Below are positions 16,923-24,331 of a stretch of 64,000 nt of DNA, piece after piece. A program made the translations under genes and the position numbers. This DNA is from Goekera deserti (GTDB lineage: Bacteria; Actinomycetota; Actinomycetes; Mycobacteriales; Geodermatophilaceae): the NCBI RefSeq assembly GCF_010685995.1, contig NZ_JAAGWK010000008.1, positions 124,001 to 188,000 of the forward strand. The letters are read 5' to 3'. The notes below the pieces were generated by a model, which saw nothing but the letters and a program-made list of their open reading frames with translations, made no database searches and had not been told where the DNA came from. Position 1 is the first letter of the stretch. Every line of letters starts with the position of its first letter.

Positions 16923-18659
16923 TCAGCCTCGGGCAGTCCAGGCCGCCCACAGGCGGGCGTACCGGCCACCGGCGGCGACCAGTTCGGCGTGGGTGCCCTG
17001 CTCGACGACCCGGCCGGCGGCCAGCACCACCACCCGGTCGGCCCGGGCGGCCTGGGTGAGCCGGTGGGCGACCACCAGCGTGGTGCGGCCGGCGGTCGCG
17101 GCCGTCGCCGCCTCCTCCAGGTCGCGCGCGCCGGCGCTGCCGGCCTCCGCGGTGGCCTCGTCCAGCACGGCCACCGGCGGGTCGGCGAGCACCAGCCGGG
17201 CCAGCGCCACCTGCTGGGCCTGCGGCGCGGTCAGCTCGTGCCCGCCCTCGCCCACCACGGTGCCGGTGCCGTCGGCCAGCGCGGCCACCCAGTGCGCCCC
17301 GACGGCGTCCAGCGCGGCGGCCACCTCGGCGTCGGTGGCGCCCGGGCGGGCCAGGCGCAGGTCCTCGGCGAGGGTGCCGGCGAACACGTGCACCTCCTGG
17401 CTGACCAGGCCGACCAGCGCGCGCAGGTCGTCCACTCCCCGGCCGTCGACGAGCACCGTGCCCGCCGTCGGGGTCAGCGAGCCGGCCAGCACCCCGGCCA
17501 GCGTGGTCTTGCCCGCGCCGCTGGCGCCCACCAGCGCCACCCGCTCCCCCGGCGCCAGCACCAGGTCGACGTCGTCCAGCACGAGCGGGCCGTCCTCGTA
17601 GCGGTGCGACACCCCGCGCAGCTCCAGGGCCGGCCGGGCCGGCGAGGGCACTCGGGTCGGCGGGTCCGCCGCGGGCAGGTCGGCCACCCCGACCAGGCGC
17701 ACCAGGCTCGCGCCGGCGCTCTGCACGTCGTCGAAGGTGAACAGCAGCAGCCCCAGCGGGCCGAACAGCCGGTGGAACAGCAGCGCTGCGGTGGTCACCG
17801 CGCCGACGGTCACCGCCCCGTCGCGCACCAGCCAGGCACCCACCCCGAGCACCGCGGCGAGCCCGACGTACTCCGCCCTGTTCATCCGCCAGCCGAAGTC
17901 GCTGTAGAGCCGGAACACCCGCAGGCCCAGCTCCAGTGCCCGGGCCGAGCGGTCGGTGACCACGGCCCGGTGCCGGGGCTCGTCGGCGTAGGCCCGCACC
18001 GTGTCCACGCCCTGCACCGAGCTGACCAGCGCCTGCGAGCGCTCCCCCATCGCCACCCGCTCGGCGGCGTAGAGCGGGGCCGACAGCGGCAGGTACCAGC
18101 GCAGCGCCAGCAGGTACAGCGGGACGACGGCGATCCCGGCCAGCGCCAGCCGCCCGTCCAGCACGCCCAGCCCGGCGACGGTGAGCAGCACGGTGAGCCC
18201 GGCACCGATCACCTGCGGCAGCCCGGTGGTGACCGACTCGGCCACCTCGGCGACGTCGTCGCCCACCCGGGCGAGCAGGTCCCCGCCGCGCACCCGGTCC
18301 AGCGTCGCCGACGGCAGGTGCAGGGCACGGTCGACGACGGCCTCGCGCAGCCGGGCCAGCACCGTCTCCCCCAGCCGGCTGATCAGCAGCGTGGACAGCC
18401 CGGTGAGCACCGCGACCAGCACCGCGGCCCCGGCGAGCGCTGCCACGAACGGCCACACCGAGCCCCCGTCGGGGACGGCGTCCACCAGCCGGCCGAGCAC
18501 CGCCGGGGCGATGAGCCCGGCGCCGGCCGCGGCGACGGCGAGCAGGATGGTGAGCGCGCTCTGCCCCGGGCTGCGGCGCAGGTGCGCAGCCACCACCCGG
18601 GCGGCCCGCCGGCCGGTCGCCACCGGCAGCAGGGCCGGCTGCGGCGTCGAGGTGCTCAC
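16923..18659 (-). CDS. ABC transporter, fused permease-ATPase (intact Walker A half)
   Basis: A 578-residue half-transporter with six transmembrane helices (about 20-310) and a C-terminal nucleotide-binding domain. Walker A is intact (GASGAGKTT) and Walker B keeps the catalytic Glu (VAVLDEAT), but the signature LSGGQ is replaced by LTAPQ. Its partner, the preceding gene, has the opposite defects, so the two should form a heterodimer with one working ATP site. Exporter-fold pairs next to siderophore-binding proteins can import ferric siderophores (as IrtAB and YbtPQ do). The GTG overlaps the partner's stop as GTGA. Confidence 0.88.
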   Translation of the reverse strand: MSTSTPQPALLPVATGRRAARVVAAHLRRSPGQSALTILLAVAAAGAGLIAPAVLGRLVDAVPDGGSVWPFVAALAGAAVLVAVLTGLSTLLISRLGETVLARLREAVVDRALHLPSATLDRVRGGDLLARVGDDVAEVAESVTTGLPQVIGAGLTVLLTVAGLGVLDGRLALAGIAVVPLYLLALRWYLPLSAPLYAAERVAMGERSQALVSSVQGVDTVRAYADEPRHRAVVTDRSARALELGLRVFRLYSDFGWRMNRAEYVGLAAVLGVGAWLVRDGAVTVGAVTTAALLFHRLFGPLGLLLFTFDDVQSAGASLVRLVGVADLPAADPPTRVPSPARPALELRGVSHRYEDGPLVLDDVDLVLAPGERVALVGASGAGKTTLAGVLAGSLTPTAGTVLVDGRGVDDLRALVGLVSQEVHVFAGTLAEDLRLARPGATDAEVAAALDAVGAHWVAALADGTGTVVGEGGHELTAPQAQQVALARLVLADPPVAVLDEATAEAGSAGARDLEEAATAATAGRTTLVVAHRLTQAARADRVVVLAAGRVVEQGTHAELVAAGGRYARLWAAWTARG

Positions 18660-20341
18660 CGCAGCACGGCCGCGGCGTAGTCGGCCCGGCCGGTCAGCTC
18701 GGCGTGCGTGCCGGTGGCGGTGACCCGGCCCCCGGTGAGCACCACGACCCGGTCGCAGCGGCCCAGCAGCGCCGGGCTGCTGGTCACCAGGACGGTGCTG
18801 CGGCACAGCCGGGCCCGGTCGTGCCGCACCGCGACCAGCCCGGCGGCGACGGCCTCCTCGGTGACGGCGTCCACCGCGGTCGTCGGGTCGTGTAGCACCA
18901 GGACGGCGGGGTCGCGCAGCAGCGCCCGGGCCAGCCCGACCCGCTGCCGCTGCCCACCGGACAGCGACCGCCCACGCTCGCCGACCGGCAGCCCCAACCC
19001 GGCCGGGACGACGACGTCGGTGGCCGCGGCGGCCTCCAGCGCGGCCAGCACGGCGGCGTCGTCGCGCTCGGCGGCCGGGTCGAGGGCCGCGCGCACCGTG
19101 CCCTCGAACAGGACCACGGCGTGCGGCTCGACCAGCACCGCGCGGCGCACGTGCCCGGGCGCCAGGGCGCGGGTGTCGACGCCGTCGAGCAGCACCGACC
19201 CCTCGTTGGCCGGCAGCCGCCCGGCCAGCAGCGCGACCAGCGACTCGGCGTCCCGGGGGTCGGGGGCCACCACGCCCAGCAGCTCACCGGGCGGCACGTG
19301 CAGCGTCGCCCCGGCCAGGCTGCCGGCGCGCACGTCGCGCAGGTGCAGCTCGGCGGGGCCGGGCCGCGGCACCTGCCCGGCCTCGTGCGCGGCGGGCAGG
19401 GCGAGCACCCCGGCGATCCGGGCCGCCGACGCGCGCGCCTCGGCGACCTTCTGCCCGGCGAAGCCGAGCAGGCCGACCGGCTCGGCGAGGAACTGGGCCA
19501 GCCCGACGACGGTGACCAGCTCGCCCACGGTCAGGTCACCGCGCAGCGCCAGCGCCCCGGCGACGCCGGCCACCGCGGCGAGGAACAGCCCGCTGCCCAG
19601 CACGGTGGCCCCGCGGTAGGCGCCCACCGCACCGGCGGCCCGCAGCGTCGAGCGCAGCGCGGTGGCACTGGTGCGCCGGTAACGCTCGGTGGCGGCGTCC
19701 TCGGCGCGGATGCCGCGCAGCACCCGCACGCCCTGCACCAGGTCGGTGGCCAGCGCCGCGGTGCGCGCGACGTCGGCCTGCTGGGCGGCGGTGCGCCGGG
19801 TGAGCAGCGGCGCCAGCAGCTGCAGCGCACCGACCAGCATCGGCGTCCCGACCAGCACGCCGATGCCCAGCGGCACGCTGACCAGCAGCAGGCTCACCGC
19901 GGACACCACCAGCGCGGTCGTGCCGGCGACCAGGACCGCGGCTGCCTCCAACACCCGGCCGGTGCGCTCGGCATCGGAGGTGGCGATGGACAGCAGCTCA
20001 CCGGTGGCCGGGGCGCCGCGCAGGCCGTGCGGGTCGAGCACCCGGCCGGCCAGCTCGACCCGCAGCTGGTGCGACTCCCGGTACCAGGCCGCCACGACCG
20101 CCCGCGCGCCGAAGCGGTAGGCCTGCGAGAGCACCAGGAAGAGCACCGCCGTCCCGCCCAGGCAGGCGGCCAGCGCCGGCAGCGACCCGGTCGCCACCGC
20201 CCGGTCGATGGTCAGCCCGATGGCCACCGGCACCAGCGCCTCGCAGGCCTGGTGCAGCGACAGCAGCACGGCCGCGGTGCCCAGCCGGCGGGGGTGCCGG
20301 CGCAGCGCCCGGCGCAGCACGGCGCGAGCCGTCGTCGGCAC
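18656..20341 (-). CDS. ABC transporter, fused permease-ATPase (degenerate Walker A half)
   Basis: A 561-residue half-transporter: six transmembrane helices then a nucleotide-binding domain. The signature LSGGQRQR is intact. The P-loop is lost (GVVAPDPRDAES, with no Gly-Lys-Ser/Thr) and the Walker B Glu is Pro (LVLHDPTT). It therefore supplies only the signature motif to the partner's ATP site. I start at GTG 20341 because GGGAG lies 7 bases upstream; an in-frame GTG at 20398 lacks such a site. The gene is divergent from a siderophore-binding lipoprotein and an iron box overlaps its likely promoter, so expression should rise when iron is low. Confidence 0.85.
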   Translation of the reverse strand: MPTTARAVLRRALRRHPRRLGTAAVLLSLHQACEALVPVAIGLTIDRAVATGSLPALAACLGGTAVLFLVLSQAYRFGARAVVAAWYRESHQLRVELAGRVLDPHGLRGAPATGELLSIATSDAERTGRVLEAAAVLVAGTTALVVSAVSLLLVSVPLGIGVLVGTPMLVGALQLLAPLLTRRTAAQQADVARTAALATDLVQGVRVLRGIRAEDAATERYRRTSATALRSTLRAAGAVGAYRGATVLGSGLFLAAVAGVAGALALRGDLTVGELVTVVGLAQFLAEPVGLLGFAGQKVAEARASAARIAGVLALPAAHEAGQVPRPGPAELHLRDVRAGSLAGATLHVPPGELLGVVAPDPRDAESLVALLAGRLPANEGSVLLDGVDTRALAPGHVRRAVLVEPHAVVLFEGTVRAALDPAAERDDAAVLAALEAAAATDVVVPAGLGLPVGERGRSLSGGQRQRVGLARALLRDPAVLVLHDPTTAVDAVTEEAVAAGLVAVRHDRARLCRSTVLVTSSPALLGRCDRVVVLTGGRVTATGTHAELTGRADYAAAVLR

Positions 20342-20414
20342 CCGGGGTCTCCCGTCGTCGATGTGGTGGGTCGCGCGGGCCCTGGTCGAGGCGACCACCC
20401 TGCGTGCGACCCGG

Positions 20415-20433
20415 TCAGGTTAGCCTGCCCTTC
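20415..20433. promoter_or_regulatory. DtxR/IdeR-type iron box
   Basis: TCAGGTTAGCCTGCCCTTC matches the classical 19-base DtxR/IdeR consensus TTAGGTTAGCCTAACCTAA at 14 positions. It contains -10-like hexamers for both directions (TAGCCT at 20421 on plus, TAACCT on minus), so repressor binding would silence both the ABC transporter pair and the binding protein. Confidence 0.75.
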
Positions 20434-20457
20434 TCTCGATGATCATGAAGGAGTCCG

Positions 20458-21489
20458 ATGAGCACCCTGATCGCCCCCGAGCGCCCGATCACCCGCCGGA
20501 CGCTGCTGGGCGCGGGCCTCGCGCTCACCGCCCTGCTCGCCGCCTGCGGCACCGACGAGGCCCGCGAGGCGGCCGGCGGCGGGGACGACGCCTACCCGCG
20601 CACGGTCACCGACGGCGCGGGCGTCGACGTCGTCATCCCGACCCGCCCCCGCCGCATCGCGTGCGGGCAGAACGTGTGGGACCTGGACGCCGTCCTCGCG
20701 CTCGGCGTCGCGCCGGTGCAGATGGGCCTGCGCGACTTCGCCGAGTACACCGGCAGCCCCACGGTGTCCTGGCCGTGGCACGAGCAGGCCCTGCGGGGGC
20801 TCGGCGACGCCGGCGCGGACGTGCAGCGGCTGCCGGTCGGCGAGGAGCCCGACATCGAGGCGATCGCGGCGAGCCGGCCGGACCTGATCATCGGCGACAC
20901 CTTCATCGGCGACGCGCGGGACACCCTGACGCCGCTGGCCCCCGTGCTCCAGGTGGCGTCCTTCGACTGGCGGCAGAACCTGCGCATCGTGGGCGACGCG
21001 CTGGACCTGCGCGCCGAGGCCGACGAGCTGATCGAGCAGACCGACCGCACCATCGCCGCCGCCCTGGCCGACCGCGACCTGGCCGGGGCCACCGTCGGGG
21101 TCTTCGCCGTCTACGACACCACCGCGTTCTACGTCTTCGGCGACGCCACCATCCCGACCGTCGACCTGTTCCAGCGGGCCGGCTTCAGCCTGGTCGAGGA
21201 CCTGGTTGCCGCGGCCACCCCCGAGGAGCCGCGTGTCGAGTACTCGATCGAGGAGATCGGCCGGCTCGCCCCGGCCGACGTGCTGCTGGTGGTCGACTAC
21301 AGCGCCGGCGCCGCCGCCTCCACCGAGCTCGCCGGGCTCTCGCTGTACGCGCAGCTGCCCGCGGTGCAGGCCGGCCGGGTCGTCGTCGTCCCGCAGGGGG
21401 AGCTGGCGCAGGGCCTGTCGGTGTTCGGCCCGCTGAACGTGCAGCTGGGGCTGGACCTCGTCACCCGGGCCGCGGACACGCTGGCCTGA
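20458..21489 (+). CDS. ferric-siderophore ABC transporter substrate-binding lipoprotein
   Basis: A 343-residue class III (FepB/FhuD-like) binding protein. The N-terminus has RR at 13-14, a hydrophobic stretch and lipobox LAAC with Cys at 30, so it is a membrane-anchored lipoprotein, possibly Tat-exported. The mature part has TVTDGAGVDVVIPTRPRRIAC and the EPDIEAIAASRPDLIIG segment typical of the family, plus a long helical backbone. AAGGAG precedes the ATG. No FecCD permease gene follows; the orphan permease operon at 33-36 kb is a likely partner, or the adjacent divergent transporter pair. Iron-regulated by the box just upstream. Confidence 0.9.
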   Translation: MSTLIAPERPITRRTLLGAGLALTALLAACGTDEAREAAGGGDDAYPRTVTDGAGVDVVIPTRPRRIACGQNVWDLDAVLALGVAPVQMGLRDFAEYTGSPTVSWPWHEQALRGLGDAGADVQRLPVGEEPDIEAIAASRPDLIIGDTFIGDARDTLTPLAPVLQVASFDWRQNLRIVGDALDLRAEADELIEQTDRTIAAALADRDLAGATVGVFAVYDTTAFYVFGDATIPTVDLFQRAGFSLVEDLVAAATPEEPRVEYSIEEIGRLAPADVLLVVDYSAGAAASTELAGLSLYAQLPAVQAGRVVVVPQGELAQGLSVFGPLNVQLGLDLVTRAADTLA

Positions 21490-21499
21490 GCCGGAGCCG

Positions 21500-21997
21500 T
21501 CAGAGGACGGCGTCCCCGGTCTGCTCGGGCCGGCGGGTGCCCCAGGCGTAGGTCTGCTTGCGCAGGCCGAGGTAGAGGAACGTCTCGGTGGACTCCACGC
21601 CGGCGACGCCACGGATCCGGCTGACCGTGTCCAGCAGCTGGTCGTCGTCGGCGCAGACCACCTCCACCAGCAGGTCCAGCGAGCCGGCGGCGATGACCAC
21701 GTAGTCGACCTCCTCGAACCCGGCCAGGGCGTCGGCGACCACGCGGGTGTCCCCGTGGGTACGGATGCCGACCATCGCCTGCCGCGCGAAGCCCACCTGC
21801 CGGGGGTCGGTCACCGCGACGATCTGCATCACCCCGGCGTCCAGCAACCGCTGCACGCGCTGCCGGACGGCAGCCTCGCTCAGCCCGACCGCCTCGGCGA
21901 TCCGGGCGTACGGGCGGCGCCCGTCCTCCTGGAGCTGCTCGATGATGGCCCGCGACAGGTCGTCGAGCACCACCGGCCGCTGTTCGCGGGACGTCAT
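21500..21997 (-). CDS. Lrp/AsnC family regulator
   Basis: A 165-residue regulator: winged helix at about 15-60 (LSRAIIEQLQEDGRRPYARIAEAVGLSEAAVRQRVQRL) and a RAM ligand-binding domain (VVIAAGSLDLLVEVVCADDDQLLDTV). Proteins of this family respond to amino acids. The ATG at 21997 follows GGGGAGGG. It is divergent from a short-chain dehydrogenase gene, and the 183-base gap holds two dyads, one a perfect 20-base palindrome that may be its operator. Confidence 0.9.
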   Translation of the reverse strand: MTSREQRPVVLDDLSRAIIEQLQEDGRRPYARIAEAVGLSEAAVRQRVQRLLDAGVMQIVAVTDPRQVGFARQAMVGIRTHGDTRVVADALAGFEEVDYVVIAAGSLDLLVEVVCADDDQLLDTVSRIRGVAGVESTETFLYLGLRKQTYAWGTRRPEQTGDAVL

Positions 21998-22062
21998 CGT
22001 CCGGCCCTCCCCACGACGGATCCGTCGTCCGGACCCCTCTCGACAGCCGCGGAGCGTAGCCC

Positions 22063-22092
22063 TCCCCGCCACGCTGGCCATCATGGCGGGGA
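22063..22092. repeat. inverted repeat related to the 62-bp palindrome
   Basis: TCCCCGCCA and TGGCGGGGA form 9-bp arms around a 12-base centre containing TGGCCATCA. The core (CCGCCA ... TGGCCATC ... TGGCGG) is shared with the perfect palindrome at 52764-52825. Confidence 0.6.
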
Positions 22093-22124
22093 GTCCCTGC
22101 CGGTCCTGCCGGGCAACTCCCCTG

Positions 22125-22144
22125 CGCTTTCTGTACAGAAAGCG
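22125..22144. promoter_or_regulatory. perfect 20-bp palindrome, candidate operator
   Basis: CGCTTTCTGTACAGAAAGCG is a perfect palindrome, AT-richer than its surroundings, 36 bases before the dehydrogenase start and 127 before the Lrp start. Position suits an operator for the Lrp-type regulator; size is larger than a minimal Lrp half-site pair. Confidence 0.6.
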
Positions 22145-22180
22145 GATTGGGGGCCCACGGAGGCGGGGTAGGCGGAGCGG

Positions 22181-23086
22181 GTGGCCCAGCAGCAGCACGA
22201 TCAGATGACGGACGACCGGGTTGCCCTCGTGACCGGCGCCTCCAGCGGCATCGGCCGGGCGACGGCGGTGCTGCTCGCGCAGCAGGGCGCCAGCCTGGTG
22301 CTGCTCGCCCGCAGCGAGCAGTCGCTGGCCGAAGCTGCGCAGGAGTGCAAGGCCGCGGGCGCCCGCGCCGTGGAGGTGGCCGCCGTGGACGTCAACGACC
22401 GGGCCGGGGTGACCGCCGCCGTCGAGGGCGCGGTCAGCGCCTTCGGCCACCTGGACCTGGTGGTGCACGCGGCGACGGTGATGGCCTACGGGCGCGTGGA
22501 GGACCTGTCGCCGGAGGTGTTCGAGCAGGTCGTGGACACCGCGGTGCACGGGACGGCGAACGTCGCCCGGCCCGCCCTGGCGGCCTTCCGGGCCCGCGGC
22601 CGGGGCGACCTGGTGATCGTCAGCTCGCTGCTGGCGTCGGTCACCGCACCGACCATGGGCGCCTACTGCACCGCGAAGTGGGGCCAGCTGGGCCTGATCC
22701 GCACCCTGCAGCAGGAGACCCGGGACGCACCCGACGTGCACGTGTCGGCGGTGGCCCCCGGCGGGGTCAACACCCCGATCTACTACCAGGCCGCGACCGT
22801 GCTCGGGAACACCGGACACCCGCCGCCGCCGGTGTACACCCCCGAACGCGTGGCCCGGGCGGTGCTGGACCGGGTCGGGCACCCGCGCAGGCTCAAGCAG
22901 GCGGGGATCGCCAACCCGCTGGTCATCGCCGGGTTCCGGTTGCTGCCACCGGTGTACGACGCGCTGGTCGGGCCGCTGCTGAAGGTGTTCGGCATGGCCC
23001 GGGACAGCGTGCCGCCCACCGACGGCAACGTCTTCGCACCGGTGCCGGACCAGGAGCGGACCAGCGGCCCCTGGCGCGCGATCTGA
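22181..23086 (+). CDS. short-chain dehydrogenase/reductase
   Basis: A 301-residue classical SDR with the TGASSGIG cofactor motif (about 18-25), a serine pair in VIVSSLL (about 149), and the catalytic Tyr162/Lys166 in YCTAKW. It has a ~50-residue C-terminal extension. Asp/Asn positions after the second strand (LLARSEQSL) suggest NADP(H) preference. Substrate unknown. GTG at 22181 follows a GGCGGAG sequence; MTDDRV nine codons in is an alternative. The divergent Lrp gene is a candidate regulator. Confidence 0.88.
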   Translation: MAQQQHDQMTDDRVALVTGASSGIGRATAVLLAQQGASLVLLARSEQSLAEAAQECKAAGARAVEVAAVDVNDRAGVTAAVEGAVSAFGHLDLVVHAATVMAYGRVEDLSPEVFEQVVDTAVHGTANVARPALAAFRARGRGDLVIVSSLLASVTAPTMGAYCTAKWGQLGLIRTLQQETRDAPDVHVSAVAPGGVNTPIYYQAATVLGNTGHPPPPVYTPERVARAVLDRVGHPRRLKQAGIANPLVIAGFRLLPPVYDALVGPLLKVFGMARDSVPPTDGNVFAPVPDQERTSGPWRAI

Positions 23087-23187
23087 CCGCTGCCGGCGTC
23101 GACGGGCCCCGGCGGCCGGGGCCCACCGGCTCCCGTCCGGGCCGGAGCAGGACAGGTCGGCGCGGGCAGGGTGGCATCCTGGGCTCG

Positions 23188-24123
23188 GTGCCGTCGCTGC
23201 CCTCGAGCAACCTGCCCGACCTCGCCCGCCGGGCGTTCCGCGCCCGGGTGTCCGGGGACCCGACCGGCGCGCCGGACTGGGTGCGTGACATCGCCCTGGT
23301 CGGCACCGGCGAGGGCTGGTTCGAGCCGGACGGCGTGGTGTGGCACGTGCACGGTGACCTGTCGACGCTGGTCGGCGGGGTGGGCGCCCTGCTCGGGCAG
23401 GGTGCGCACCCGCTGGCGCTGGCCGGGGTGCAACGGCACTCCGCCTACCAGCTCGACCCCTGGGCGCGACTGGCCGGCACCGCCCGCTGGCTGGTGGTGA
23501 GCACCTTCGGCTCGGCGGAGCTGGCGGAGCGGGAGTCGGCGCGGGTCCGCGGCATGCACACCCGGGTGCGCGGCACCACCGACGACGGCCGGGCCTACTC
23601 GGCCGGCGACCCGGACCTGCTGCGCTGGGTGCACCTGGCGTTCACCGACGCCTTCCTCGCCGCACAGGCCGCCGTGGGCCGGGACCTCCGCGGCCGGTTC
23701 GGCCCGCGCTGGCCCGACACGTACGTCGCCGAGTGGGCGCGCAGCGCCGAGCGGTTGGGCGCCACCGACCTGCCGTCCAGCGAGAGCGAGCTGGCCGAGG
23801 CGCTGGCCGCGTACGCGCCGGTGCTGGAGCCGGTGCCGGCCGACCTGCGCCGGTTCCTCGCCGGCCCGCCCGGGTTGAGCCCGCCGGAGCAGCTGTTCTA
23901 CCGGGGACTCAGCGCCGCCGCGGCCCTGCTCGTCTCCCCCACCGTCGCCCCGCTGGCCGGCGTGCCCGGCCGGGGCGTGCGGGGTCTGCCCGAGCGCGGG
24001 CAGCTCGCCGTCACCCGCGCACAGCTGCGCGGGCTGCAGCTGGCGCTGGGCAGCCACAGTCCCTCGGAGGAGGCGGCGCGGTACCGGGTCGGCATCGGCC
24101 CGGCCCCCGCCTGGGCGGGGTGA
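23188..24123 (+). CDS. MpaB-like (DUF2236) oxygenase-family protein
   Basis: A 311-residue protein resembling the DUF2236/MpaB family, named after a fungal enzyme that cleaves a prenyl chain and including latex-clearing-type heme proteins. Family-like features are the HPLALAGVQRHSAY segment (His near 82 and 87), the STFGSAELAERESARVRGMH stretch and LLRWVHLAFTDAFL (His near 153). The His residues are candidates for heme or metal binding. The start at GTG 23188 has no strong Shine-Dalgarno sequence. Function in this organism is unknown. Confidence 0.65.
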   Translation: MPSLPSSNLPDLARRAFRARVSGDPTGAPDWVRDIALVGTGEGWFEPDGVVWHVHGDLSTLVGGVGALLGQGAHPLALAGVQRHSAYQLDPWARLAGTARWLVVSTFGSAELAERESARVRGMHTRVRGTTDDGRAYSAGDPDLLRWVHLAFTDAFLAAQAAVGRDLRGRFGPRWPDTYVAEWARSAERLGATDLPSSESELAEALAAYAPVLEPVPADLRRFLAGPPGLSPPEQLFYRGLSAAAALLVSPTVAPLAGVPGRGVRGLPERGQLAVTRAQLRGLQLALGSHSPSEEAARYRVGIGPAPAWAG

Positions 24124-24331
24124 CCGCCGGGGTCGGCTCCGACCGCAGCGAGGCGGGTCCGGGTGGGACGGGGAGCACGCCGGCGCGGGCTCCCGCCCAG
24201 CGGTCGTGCGCCGCGTCATCCTCGGGCGGCGCGCAGGTGGCCTGGGGGAGCAGGCACCGGACACCCGGCACCGGGCTCGGGGCACACTGCTCCTGAGCGC
24301 GCCGGCCGCGCCCGGGAGGCGAGGAGACATC

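Noticed and set aside
14597-16969. 790-codon minus-strand open frame opposite the GGDEF-EAL gene
   Set aside because: Low-complexity His/Val/Gly/Gln sequence mirroring the real gene; no Shine-Dalgarno sequence or motif.
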